A stretch of DNA of 64,000 nucleotides from Hirsutella rhossiliensis (lineage: Eukaryota > Ascomycota > Sordariomycetes > Hypocreales > Ophiocordycipitaceae). Below, in pieces: positions 23,027-35,710 of the stretch. The DNA lies in assembly GCF_020360975.1 (NCBI RefSeq), contig NW_025408675.1, positions 248,001 through 312,000 of the forward strand. Reading direction: 5' to 3'. The translations under genes and the position numbers were made by a program. Numbering within the stretch: position 1 is the first letter of the stretch; each line of letters starts with the position of its first letter. The notes beneath the pieces were generated by a model. The model was not told where the DNA came from and searched no databases. It saw nothing but the letters and a program-made list of their open reading frames with translations.

Positions 23027-23863
23027 ATGGCTTTCTGTGGTCGTCAGTATACGGCAGCCTCGCCCGTCGTCGCCATCAAGCCGCCGCCTTCCCATCACTC
23101 CCAGCTGCCCACCACAAACCTGACACGCGAGCAGGCGCCTCTCTCGGTGCCTAGCGTCTCGGCTGGCAAGAAACGACCTCGCGACGAAGCCTCGCACAAC
23201 ATCGATCCCTACGTTATGGCGCCGCCGACTGCTGATAAGCCAGACAAAGGCTGGATACACACCCGAGGCGCGGCTCTCACCAAGCCGGACGCACAATGCA
23301 TCACCCATACCCGCGGTCACTTCGGCAATCAGCGAGAAGAAAAGAGTCTTGGTGCAGAGCGGCCCGAACTGAGGAGTAGTAAATCGCAGCGAATGGACCC
23401 CGGCATCCAACAATCGTCGTCCTCGAATACATCGAATGGCGCCAGCCCCAGCCGCCCAGGCCGCCAAGTCGCAAGTGTCGAATCCTCGAAAGAATTGGTC
23501 ATTGATGACTCCACCCTTCATCTCGGCATTGGATGGAGACGTCTGAGCGACGACCAACACATGCAGGCGGCAGCACGAGGTTGGGCGCGCTTCATTGGAA
23601 ATCACTTTGCCCTCACCAACGTGCGAATGTGTCTCGAGAGTAAGGGACTTCAATCCTACCTGGTGGAAGCGTCTGAGGGCTTCTTCCTTTTTGCAGAAAA
23701 CCTGCGCCACGGACGACTGGTCAGCCGAACCGTCGACGGCGCGCTCCGCAACTTGCAATCATCGCCACCGACATTTGACGGCGCGGAGACCCTGACAATG
23801 GAGGCCAGAGATCGTCCGCCACCTAGCGAACCCCCCACCGACACTGAAATGAAGACAGACTAG
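23027..23863 (+). CDS. Conserved-looking hypothetical protein, 278 aa
   Basis: Single uninterrupted frame from ATG 23027 (context CATCATGG) to TAG. The first 150 residues are Ser/Pro/Arg-rich and look disordered, with a basic K-K-R-P-R block near residue 50 that could be a nuclear signal. The C-terminal block (about 160-245) is compact and mixed in composition (it starts H-L-G-I-G-W-R-R and includes A-R-G-W-A-R-F-I), suggesting a small folded domain. It ends in an acidic tail. I do not recognise a named family. Confidence 0.8.
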   Translation: MAFCGRQYTAASPVVAIKPPPSHHSQLPTTNLTREQAPLSVPSVSAGKKRPRDEASHNIDPYVMAPPTADKPDKGWIHTRGAALTKPDAQCITHTRGHFGNQREEKSLGAERPELRSSKSQRMDPGIQQSSSSNTSNGASPSRPGRQVASVESSKELVIDDSTLHLGIGWRRLSDDQHMQAAARGWARFIGNHFALTNVRMCLESKGLQSYLVEASEGFFLFAENLRHGRLVSRTVDGALRNLQSSPPTFDGAETLTMEARDRPPPSEPPTDTEMKTD

Positions 23864-24518
23864 CGGCCTATACCTACACTGCCTTGGCTGCGGCGAGGCA
23901 TCATAGCCGTCGAGTTTCTCAGCATCATGACCCCGGGGCAGCCCATCTACTGCAGAGCTTCGGAAACAAAACTATGCCCATGGTAAGAGGTGGGAGGGAA
24001 TCGGCGTTTGCAAAGGGAGTTTGTATATATAGTCGTTCAATCGCAAGTCATTTCGCGCCGGATGTGACCGCACTGCTGCTCTTATACATTCGAAAACCGG
24101 CACCCTCAGATGGAGCTACGTTGGCGAAAGCACCTAAGCGCTCCTGCTATACCAAGTGTGAACTGGTTGGTTGTATGAATGGCATGTTTCAATAGCTACT
24201 TTCGTACCAAAACTGATATAAAATATATATACTGTATATATGTACTATACAAAACGGTATTCCGACTTCGACTAACCTATACAAACGGGAACTCCGTGTC
24301 ACTACGTACCCAGTAATTAATATCTCTCGTTTCAATTGCTACCCACCATCTCTAGGTGTATCTATTTTTAGGTGGATTTCAGACGCCAAAAGGTACTGTA
24401 CTCTGTCGTCGACATTCTTGCCTGTGCCATCGCCATCCCGCCTCGTCTCCCCATCTGCACCCCCTCCCCGCCCCTCCCCATCGTCAAAAGCCCGTCAACG
24501 CGCGCAAATTGCTTCGTC
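23864..24518. other. Intergenic with alternating TA tract
   Basis: A run of TATA/TGTA repeats lies at about 24,220-24,255. The segment is pyrimidine-rich just before the next gene. No supported gene. Confidence 0.5.
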
Positions 24519-25435
24519 ATGTCCAAGCCAAGCCAGCTATTCTTGCTAGCCGACCACATCAAGTTGTCGCTACTAGAGCGCCAGCGGGCAAAGAGCCTCG
24601 ACCTCGACGACAGCGACACCCAAGACGGCCACTTATCGCGATCGCTCGATCAGTTCCGCACCGGTCTCGCGGCTCTGCGGCAGGAAAAGGCGCGCGTGGA
24701 GCAGACGGACGATCAAAGGTGAGGAGTGTCGGCTCTCCAGACGGGTACCGGCGGTCCCGTGTCGCTTCTCTTGGGGCGTCTCTTCTCCGGAGATGGTGCC
24801 CGGCCGAAAGCCCATGCTCACACCATGTACTGTCCAGCGCGGCAAAGTCCATCGAAAACGAATTGGCCATACTGCAGAAACAGTACGATGACCTGACAGC
24901 TCAGTTCCACGGCTTCTCAAACCCTGCCTCGGAAGCAACCCTGAACCACGCAAACTCGGACGCGCTCACCGATGACTTTGCCCACGCCGCTTCAACGTCT
25001 CCCGTCTCCCACAAGCCCAAAACCGTCCGCTTCACCGACACGCCGTCGTCCCCGTCCGACCAGTTGTTCAAGCCCTACAGCGACGACCCGAACCATGACT
25101 CGGCCGGTTACCGTGACCAGTCCGCAGACATGACCAACCAGCAGCTGCACGAGTACCACTCGCAGATCCTCGACAATCAGGATGAGCAACTCGACCGGCT
25201 GGGGGAGTCGATTGGCCGCCAGCGCGAGCTCAGCATGCAAATTGGCGACGAGCTGGATAGCCACGTCGCCATGCTGGACGAGGTCGAGGCCGTTACAGAT
25301 CGCCATCAGGGTCGCCTGGATCGTGCAAAGAATACCCTGGGCAGGGTGGCTAGAGGTGCCGGCGAAAACAAACAGATGACTGCCATTGTTGTCCTCATCA
25401 TCATTCTCGTCCTCCTAATCGCTATCTTGAAATGA
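24519..25435 (+). CDS. SYN8: Qc-type SNARE, Syn8/syntaxin-8-like
   Basis: Join 24519-24718 and 24838-25435, 265 aa. Tail-anchored SNARE for fusion at endosomes or vacuole. The 119-nt intron (GTGAGG donor, CCAG acceptor) restores the frame across a split Ser codon. The N-terminal half is helical. The SNARE motif (about residues 175-235) has a central Gln in a Q-I-G-D-E-L context with heptad hydrophobics. The last 20 residues are a single hydrophobic anchor rich in Ile, Leu and Val that ends I-L-K. Length and tail anchor fit fungal Syn8 proteins; a Tlg1-like identity is less likely but not excluded. Confidence 0.85.
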
Positions 25436-25843
25436 CCGGGCAGCCACCTGTTCGCGAGGATAGTCTGCGACAGAGCACATCGGAAGGGAAGAAACAAGAA
25501 AGGGTGGCAATCGGTGAACCGGCGGAGTGCATGCAATGCGACCTGGCGTTGGGGAGTTTGAGCCTGTTGTGTAAGTTATCGAGTATTTCCCCTCGGTTTG
25601 ACTTCTCGGCGGCTAGTACGACGGGTTGGATGATTCATAGCAGAAGGGATTTCCCCACGGTCAAAGGGCGGGCTACTGCTTACCCAAGAAAACACGTCTA
25701 CCGCCGCGTTGCAGTGCTCGGGGTCGTGTCGTTTGGGTATCCTTCTGCTCTATAAATCTAAGCTCTTTGTTTGGCAATCTGAGTGTACACACGCGGCCAA
25801 GGTGGCCCATGGAACATTTTCCGACCCATTTCGCCCGGGGCGG
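25436..25843. other. Convergent intergenic spacer
   Basis: 3' ends of the SNARE gene (+) and the AMA1-like gene (-) meet here. Nothing else was recognised. Confidence 0.5.
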
Positions 25844-28498
25844 TCAGCGGATCACGTCGCCTTCCTTCATGATGCCATCCAAGTCTTCGAGAATGTCGCT
25901 GCCGCCAAGCATCCCCGACCTGGCCGCTGCTGTTCTTGCTTCAGTTGACCACACCTCATGGAACTTGACCGTCTGATCGCTCGACGCAACCACTATGCAC
26001 CCCTCCGACGCGGCTGCACCCCTCCCCGACCTAGCCGCCTGCTTTGCGCCCCACGGGTAGGGGATGGCGTACAGGGCTCGCAGCTCCCCTTCCCAAGGAA
26101 TTGCTGCAACTTGCCTGCATTCGGGCCAGCTGAAGACGGCGATGCGGTACGGGTGCTCTGGTTGAGCATAGCCAAAAGTTGCGGCGATCTCGCGTCGTGT
26201 CGTCGACTAAATGAGGGACGTGACTTGTGCTGCAACCGCAATGGTGGCCAGTGCGGACCCGGACGACGTATGAAAGAAGTGGATGCACTTGTCGTTGGAA
26301 CCGCCTCCCGTGGCAACAAGGCCGTTGCGCCAAGGGCAGAAGGCGATGGCCTTGACTGCAGCCCTATGAACCCAAAGCTGCGTCTCGCATCCGGGACCCA
26401 GTGTTCGGATGCTGCCAGGCGTCGTCTGAACCGTCCGGACTTCGGCCCCGCTCTCCATCCTTGTCGTCTCGTTCGCAGTCGGCCTTTGCCGGGCGAGCCC
26501 CGCAGCAATCTCGTCGTGCTGCAGGCTCTCTGCTACGAAGCCCCATCCATCGCCCAGTCTTCTATGGCGACCCATCGTGTCCGCGCCCTGATTGTGGCCG
26601 AGAACTCTGTTGACGTCCAAGAGGTAACAAAGATTGTCGTTTCCCCCCGACGCGAGAAGCTGTCCGTCTGGCGACCACGCCAAACCGCATATCTGCTGAC
26701 TGTGAAGGCAGATCTTGGCGACCAGGGACATGGAACCAGGCCAGGTGTCTCGGGAGACTTCCCAACCCATTGGCCACTCGACCGCGTAGTAGTACAAGGT
26801 GCCCGTCCCGTCCCCTACTACAAGATCCTCCGTCTGTACTGTCACGCCGGGGCTGAATGGGCTGCGCGAAGGTCGCGGCATGCAACATGGCCGCCAACCC
26901 AGACAAGTGATTGAGTATGGCTGCTGCACCTCGAACCGCGGTAGTCCGTCTTGGATGGACGTAAGGATGAGCGTGCCGTCAGATCGACCGGCAGCCAGAA
27001 TGTTTCTTTTTCCCAACGACGATGAGAAGGCAATCGAAGTTAGCCAGACGCTGTCAACTTGTGCACCGTTGACTGTGCGAACCCCAAGACCCTCGGACCA
27101 GGTGTAGAGGACGTTTCCGAGGCCTACCGCGAGGGTCTGACAGTTGGTCGAATATGCCAACACGGAGCAGTAATAGTCATCACGCAGACTTGGCGCGTCT
27201 AACACCCTTGGGATGGGTCAGTGAATATTTGTGGTCATGACGGAGCGCGAGCTTCCGTACCTGAAAGGCGCCCTTGGAACAGCTCGCTCCAAGGACTCGC
27301 GTGGGGACTCTTGGAATATAGTCAGCGGTCATCACTGTTTTCAAGTTGCTCAGACGAAAGTCGTACCGCAATGCTTCACCTCAGGCCACTCGTTGTTACC
27401 CCAGGTCGGCTTTGCGAGATGAGCGGGTCCGTGGCAGGGCTTTGACTGCATACTGGGAGCCGGCAAGTGCGAGCCGAAGTCGAGGATCTTGCGGATGCGA
27501 TCTATGTCGAGCGCGTATGCTACGCGGCCGTGATAACTCTCAAGGTCGTCTTGGGCGCTTGGCCTCGCTACAAGCGAGGGGGAGGCGAACAGACGGGCAT
27601 TGGTTCCCCGCCGGAGGAGGTGGCCGTGGCCGTCATCGACTGCGGTATCGCCGAAGGTCGAACTGCCAACAGTCTCCAAAGTAGAATGACGGGCCAGCTG
27701 TTCGCCTTGTTGAGGCGGCGTTACGGAAAGGGTCGTAGTATTCCCTGGTGGTCCGAGGTTAGCATCTCTCAGGCGGCTGACCTTGGACAAGTAGCACGGC
27801 AAACCTCCGCCGGTACGAAGCCGATAAGATGCGGCCGCCATTGATACTGCACCCAAGGATTGGATGGCTGTTCCTGCTTCTCGCCAATGAGAAGCTGCAA
27901 AGGGGCCCATGAAAGCCGCCCCATGCCGTGTGAGTCTCTCGGATGGGGACAGTGCTCGCGGCTGTTTGGCCGTGTGATATCGCTCCGTGGTGGAGGCAGA
28001 GTGGTCGCGGAGGGGAACAAATCTGTCCAACAAGCGCGCGCTCCCGCCTTCTCGCCGCCCTGGAGAGGTCTGAGGTATGCTGTAGTCAATACCAGGGCAG
28101 TCAGAAAGACACAGCATCTCCTATTCCACGGGTGGCTGACTGGAGCTTGACGAGACGTGCGGGCGTCCACGGGGAAGGACTGTGGTAGTGCGATGCAGTG
28201 TGGCCTCTGCTGCCCCCTCTGGCTCGTCCCAGGATCCAGGGCCGTCCACGGCAGGGGGCGATCTGCGCCGCAGCGTAGGTGAAGCTAGATGCTGTTCATC
28301 GTCGACAGATCCATAGCCCGAGTCGGCGGGACTCGCCAGAAGCGTGTCGCGGGCGTTGGCATTGTGGTTGCTGCTCCCATAGTCGGGGTTGTCCGTGATT
28401 TGCGAGCCAAAGTGACGACTGCGAATGAGACGGCAGCCTGGACGCCGAGCCAACCAAGTCCTTTTCCAGTTTTCGCAAAATTGGGGGGCCATTGACAT
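25844..28498 (-). pseudogene. AMA1: AMA1-like meiotic APC/C activator (WD40), interrupted by two in-frame TAG codons
   Basis: Exons on the - strand: 28498-27367, 27309-27261, 27206-25844, with introns of 57 and 54 nt (GTACGA and GTACGG donors, CTGAC branch sites). Ama1/Mfr1 proteins are Cdc20-family activators that direct the anaphase-promoting complex in meiosis. Visible parts are a C-box D-R-F-V-P-L-R (about 27990-28025), WD40 repeats from about 27200 leftward, and a C-terminal Ile-Arg tail directly before the TGA at 25844-25846. Two TAGs break the frame: codon about 126 (28121-28123), before the C-box, and codon about 727 (26207-26209), which would remove the last WD repeat and the Ile-Arg tail. 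Conserved-looking sequence resumes in the same frame after both. The first could be hidden by a 60-nt in-frame intron with a weak GTGGAA donor; the second has no credible splice escape. Confidence 0.8.
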
Positions 28499-29371
28499 GG
28501 CTCGAGCGAAGGCGTCCAGAGAGGGAGTGGCTGCGGAGGCGAGAGAATGAGCAAGGCACGGGTCCAGATAGCCTCCCGGGTAAAAGACAGGGGGCTGCAG
28601 CACGGGAAGATGACGAGCTGGATGTGGATGTTGGAGAGCCAGAAGCTCGTTTGCCGTCGTCAGCGTTGCTGCCGGGCGGCAGAGGTAGGTAGAGATATTG
28701 GCCAGCAATAGAACTTCGGCAGTCATAGTAGGTAGGGGAAGAGTAGGCAAAATAGGGAGGCGGCGCCACCCGCTTTAAATGAGAGCATGAGGAAAAGTTC
28801 ACAGGCGGAAAACGCCTCCCTCCCCCAAACGGAAAAGGGACCCCCCGGGGCTGAGACGGGCCAATGGTTGGGGCAGGCGCAACGACATGTAACCTGACTT
28901 CAAGTCGTGCCTACCGTGAGGACCCAACTGCTAAGCCTTACGCGAGAGAGACGCCCAAGGGAGGCACGTCTTGAAAAAGCTGACATCGACTCCCCGCCCG
29001 GTGCTGTGTTACCAAGGTCGAGGCAAGTCGAGGCCTGGCGCTGCACGGGCGGGCTGGGACTTGGTCTTGGTTAAAGGCGAGGCCTTTTCAAGACCTGACC
29101 ATGATTTGATAGATTTCAATGCGGCATGTACAGCGCAAACGAAAGTATGTACAAGAAATCCTCTCTGGTCGCGGCACCACCTCACCCCCCTTATTCTGAG
29201 GTTGCTCGCTGGTGTCGGGTTTCGCGCGCACGCAGCCATCAGAGCCACCGTGCTAATCCGAAGGCCAAGAACCTCAACCTGCTCATAGAGCAGTCCGCCA
29301 GGCTAAGCAAGGAACACCTGTCCCCGGCGCTCGCATCATGTGCGCCGAGCAGGCATTGCCACCCTCGTTCC
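28499..29371. other. Intergenic: AMA1-like 5' region and chitinase 3' region
   Basis: The AMA1 frame stays open on the - strand to 28750, but the protein-like start is the Met at 28498. The rest shows no gene. Confidence 0.45.
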
Positions 29372-30810
<1,439 letters not shown>

Positions 30811-33800
30811 GGCGAATGCTGGTGGGAGGCTCTTCGGGAGTGTGTATCCGAGGCAAGGAGGCCGTCAAGTTGGGGCACTTGGGATGGGGAAGAGAAGGGG
30901 GAGCTGGATGAGGGAGTGGGCTTGAATGAGCTTCCTTGGACTCGGCATGGCCAGTGATAAAACCTCATCTCGAAACGAGGCATAGGCCAGTAATATAGTT
31001 TTGCCGCAGACCAGACAACAAATCTCAGTCGTTGGCTTCCGCGACAAAGCGACGGCCTTGTCACTTGACTGGTGAGCAGTCTCTACCATGTAAACTTTGA
31101 ATGGCGTTGGGTCATGCCGCTGCGCATGGCGCGACGCGTGCCTTGGGATGTAAGAGAGAGGGGACGATGGGGGGATGCGTGGGTGGGCATGTTACTCGAC
31201 CAGATGATTCCCATTTGCCGTCGCCCACACTCCAGGTGCCTCAAAGACGCCGTTTAGCGATACCGGAAGCCGGGAAGCTCGCAACTCTCGTTCTCTGATT
31301 GCGACCGAAGCCTTCATTTCGGTCTAGCAACGTTGCTCGCTGCCCCATGCCGTGGGACACCTTCATGGAGACGGCGACCGAAAGTGGACAGCGATGTGCT
31401 GTGTGATTTCTTGTCGCAACCTGTTCTGAGCTCACGCCCCCGTATGATGGGAGACCCTTCCGAGCATGCGGCATCCCTTTCGGGCTGGCTTGCCCCAGGC
31501 GAGCCTCTCTCTCATCCGTCTTGTTAACTACTTTTGGTATAAGTGGTCTGTCCGGTAAGGGAAGGAGGGCAGGAGCCAGACGGCAAGGCGTTGGGTGTGA
31601 CCGTCAGCGTCGTCCAGTCCGTAGACACAGGGCGGCGGCAACAGGAGCTCATGTGCCGAGGCACGAGGTCATCCCATGAGCAGATGAGAGGCAGCCCATT
31701 GTGTCTCACTCTATTGCCTCGCAGCCTCAGTGGGCGTCCCGAGGCCAAGGCGCAGCGCTCCAGCATCGGTCGAGAATCCGGGGTCAAAGAATCAAGACAA
31801 AAGTAGGCTTTGGGGTTTCCCTTTTGGCAATTACCCCATGCTACTCCAAGGACAGTGTCTTGGTGATTCGGGACATAGATTCGGGGCCCTGCCAGCCCGC
31901 TCACCATCGGAGTCGGCAGCATCATCGGCACCGAGGACAGATGAAATAATCTCTCTGCGCAACAGTCCAAGCCAAGAAAAGTAGCAGGCCGGAGTTGACG
32001 CATCCACGGGGACAAGAGTGGCGCTATGCTCCCAAGCAAAGCAAGGTTGTTGATTGTAGCAGGGTCCGGGGACGCCCCGCACTCCTCACGGGCGGCGGCC
32101 AATAGGCCAAGGCGTCGTAGGAGGACGTTGGTCTCCGAAATCGAGCGTCGATTGGGGGGGAGGGAGAGCTGTCTGGCTTGACACGCCCGGCTCCAAAGAT
32201 TGAGGCCTGCCAAGCTGAGGAACTGTGGCAAGCTCACGAGTAACAGACGTGCTGGAACCCCAAAGTGGCGGAACCGGGCCACTTGCGTCTGCGCTGCCGC
32301 AAGGGCTAGCAGCAGCGACGGCAGTAAGTAGCAGAAGAGGCCGCGACGGGGGTGGTGGGAATTCGGGGACGGGCAAGGCCAGGGGGTTGTGGACGAGTGG
32401 GCAGATGGCAGGGCACGGAGAGAGGAAGTGCGTGGGTGGCGGCGCCAATGAGCGGCTCGGAAGCGTCGTTGGGATGTCTTTGCTTGCGCTGTGTGGTTCT
32501 CCTTGGAGGAAAGGAGCGAACAGGATGGCTGGACGGGCGAGCTTGTCGGAGAGGGTGTCGTCGCTTGCTGGATAGAGGTCAGTCGGCTGGTGATTGGCTT
32601 CCCTGCATTCAAATTTCAACATACCAAGTAACTTACAGTACAGTATTACGTGCGTGAGGTTGGTGAGTTACAGCAGCTCTCAGTGTGGGAACCCCACGCT
32701 ACCCCACCTGCCGCATACGGAAATCGTTCACCCCAGCTCCTTTGTACCTTCTCAAGTACATAAGTAGGTACCTAGGTACCTGATATGACCGCACGATGAA
32801 GCACTCGGTGAGAGACAAAGAGAGTCATATGCCGAACCCCGGGCTTTCTCGAGGGCTTCTTTTGGCTTTGAGCCTCCAGTCATGTAGCTATAGCGTCTCT
32901 CATATACCTAGGTACCTAGCAGGAAGAGCCCCTCCGCCCTGGAACGGTGCATCCCACTGTTTATCTCTGTGGAACGTGAGGCACAGAGACCTACCCGTAA
33001 TTAACTGGCCGGTGCTTCTGGGCTCGATCTGGACGGCAGCAACCAAGTACAGACCGACTCCTGGAAAACCTGGTGACGGCAAGCCACTCCAACCATCCAA
33101 GCACATGACTAGACTTGAGGGCCTCACCATCACCCGACCGCATCCAGACCAGGCCGTGCTTCGGACCCGCCACCCACCCACTCATGCCGGAATGCCCGTG
33201 GTGTCAGCTCGTCAGCTGCCCGCCAAACCTTGGCTCGCCAGACGGACGGGCCGAACATGCTACGCCATGATGAATAAATACACGCCGACGCCGAGTCTCA
33301 ACATCAAGCAGCTTTTAGAACAGACAATCGACAGCGACCAGATACTCGCCAGCTGTGTACCAATAACCGGAGTGCCAAATACTATGCTCGTCCCGCGGGA
33401 CAAGGACCTGCTAGGAATGCGCCGGCTTGTCGCGCCACGTGCGTTTGATTAAAGAAATACCCATCCACACACCCCAAAGCAGCGAGAGCATGGCGAACCG
33501 AGCTGGAAGTAGCGAGTGCACCCCCACCTATACAGGTCACGGCACGTGGCAGCGGAGGCGCGCGTCCTATCTCGGCCAGCTAATTCTACGAGGAAGGTAT
33601 CATGATTCATGACCTACCACGTCAGCTATCCAGATGCTGATATATCCCCGCGCGGCCTCGTCGAATCCGCAGGCGAAAAGGAGCTCCCACCTTGGATGAC
33701 ACCAGCCAGTGGCCCCCCAACCTTTATAGTAGCATCTGAGCTCTTTGTCAAAGGTCAAAGGAAGTGCAGTCGGTTTGTTGCGCCGTCCCCGTGCGACGCT

Positions 33801-34140
33801 GTACATGCATGCAGGTATCCCGCATTCCCCGGGGTCATTTCCCGGACAAAAGTCAAAACTGCAGCGAGAACCATCTATGAACCGTACATGCATAAGGTAA
33901 CAAGTAGCCTGCTTGTTCCCTGTTCCCGCGACCTGGCATGCGGAGCGGACCGCTCGCAACCTTGGGCGCCCCGAGACCGCCACTCCCGCCGACCCGTACG
34001 AATCGATTATGTAAGCAAGCAACTACGGCTCTCACCAGAGGTGGAGCCTGGGGCGTCAACATCCGCTTCTCCTCCAGCGCAGACCAAGCTTCACAAAGCC
34101 GCGGCTCAGGAACAGCTAGCGCTATCTCGGGGATTTCGAC
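30811..34140. other. 3.3-kb intergenic region upstream of chitinase and BET4
   Basis: Divergent promoter region. A TATA-like CTATATTA lies on the - strand near 30,990-31,000. Two TAGGTACC palindromes lie at 32766-32781 and 32908-32919. Several long open frames are present on both strands, but they lack ATG starts, domains or splice consistency (see rejected items), so I call no gene. A diverged or non-coding gene cannot be excluded. Confidence 0.4.
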
Positions 34141-35571
34141 ATGACCAGCGTATGCTCTACCCACTTCCTTCATCCAACCCCTGCCGACTGACGCAAACCC
34201 ACCCAGCACGGCGTGGCTCGGTCCACACGAGCTCCTCGAACCAAAGAGCAGCGTCATCAGGACATTGAGAGGATTCGCAAATATCGGGCCCTGGAAGACC
34301 AAGCTAGGTCTCGAGTACGAGTCCCCTCAACTCCCGAAACGCCATCGAACTGGAACCGCTTTTGGCTGACATCGGCGTGCCTAGGTGGCAGAGAAGCAAC
34401 TTGACCAAGACACCTTTCTGCTCACGTCTCAGCTACTGCGACTCAACCCCGAGTACTACACAATATGGAACGTTCGCAGGCGCTGCCTGACATCGGGGAT
34501 CTTGTATGGAGCTTCGCATAGTCAGTTGCGCTCCGTCTGCTATTGAACCCTGGAAGAAACAATACTCACACTTGGTGTCTCCCTCAGACCCATCACCCTC
34601 GTCCTCGGCAGAGACCAGGTCGAGTCTAAATCCCAAAGAATCCAACAGCGGCAGTCCGACATTGAAGCCTTGCGTGGGTGACGCTTCCCAGACTCCTCAA
34701 AAACAGATCGAAGGCGTCATTCGCTCCGAACTCGGATTCACGGTGCCCCTCCTTATTGAATATCCCAAGTGCTATTGGATTTGGAAGTATCGTTTGTGGA
34801 TCTTGGATCAAGCTACGGACAAGCTCTCTACTGGCACAGCGCGGGCCATCTGGGAAGAGGAGCTGGGGCTTGTATCGAAAATGTTGCTCAAAGACCGCAG
34901 GAATTTCCATGCTTGGGGTTACCGCCGACACGTCGTATCGCAACTCGAGAGTGCGGCCCTTGCAGGCAGAAGCGCGGTCGAATCCGAGTTTGATTATACG
35001 ACCAAAGCGATCCACGAGGATCTCTCAAATTTTTCCGCCTGGCACAACCGCAGCCAACTGATTCCCCGCCTGCTGCGGGAGCGGGGAGCTGACAACGCTT
35101 CTCGAAAGGAGTTTCTTGATGATGGTGAGAAATCCCGTCTGTTTTGCTCTTTCAAGCTTTGGCGGGGATCGACTCTAAATATGGCTCAAAGAGCTTGATA
35201 CTATACGCGAGGCTCTCAACGTTGGACCGGAAGATCAGTCTCTCTGGTATTACCACCACTACTTGTGCTTCAATTTGATCGAATCCAGTGGCAGCCGCGC
35301 CATAGTCCCTCACATGCCCGCGGCGGAGCGAAAAACCTACGTAATTGCCGAGATCGCCAATATTCGAGAGCTCGCCAAGGACTTCCGAGATATTAAGTGG
35401 GTCTACGAGGCCCTTATCGAGTACACGCTCGCCATCATTCAGCTAGACAGCCGATCTGTTCAAAACGAAGAGAAGAGAGAGATTTCACAGTGGCTTGCGA
35501 AGCTGAGAGAGTTGGATCGAAAGCGCAGTGGTCGCTGGGATGACTTTGAGACCCAGCTTGGTCTCACATGA
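34141..35571 (+). CDS. BET4: Rab geranylgeranyltransferase alpha subunit
   Basis: Join 34141-34149, 34207-34314, 34385-34503, 34619-35124, 35192-35571; 373 aa. With Bet2 it forms GGTase II, which prenylates Rab GTPases. The first exon is only 9 nt (ATG ACC AGC) before a GTATGC donor; it supplies the only Met giving the usual N-terminus before H-G-V-A-R. Other introns are 57, 70, 115 and 67 nt with CTGAC or CTCTA-like branch sites. Prenyltransferase alpha repeats are visible as Y-Y-T-I-W-N-x-R, Y-W-I-W-K-Y-R, F-H-A-W-G-Y-R and F-S-A-W-H-N-R. The Ser-rich insert encoded around 34619-34690 is variable and its exact exon edge is the least certain part. Confidence 0.9.
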
Positions 35572-35710
35572 TCTATGCCAGCACTGATGCTCTGATAATT
35601 CGCTTCAGGGCACCAATGGAATCAGAATATCCGCCCAGGCATCACTGTCACGTTAAACCGACTCATTAAGTGCATTCCCCGGTGGTTATTCTCTGCCCTG
35701 GCTGATGCAG

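Noticed and set aside
25958..26914. + strand frame of 318 codons
   Set aside because: It is antisense to the WD40 exons of the AMA1-like gene; the coding signal is on the - strand.
31524..32612. Long - strand open frame, about 360 codons, in the chitinase/BET4 gap
   Set aside because: The frame opens at TTG, the first ATG lies far inside, composition is low in structure, and no domain or splice logic supports it. A 178-codon ATG frame at 32086-32622 in another frame overlaps it and is equally unsupported.
32796..33452. + strand frame of 218 codons
   Set aside because: It begins at ATG but shows no domain, signal or neighbouring splice sites, and its sequence resembles translated intergenic DNA.
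33609..34268. + strand frame of 219 codons overlapping the BET4 start
   Set aside because: It runs into the verified BET4 exons in another frame and has no recognisable content.
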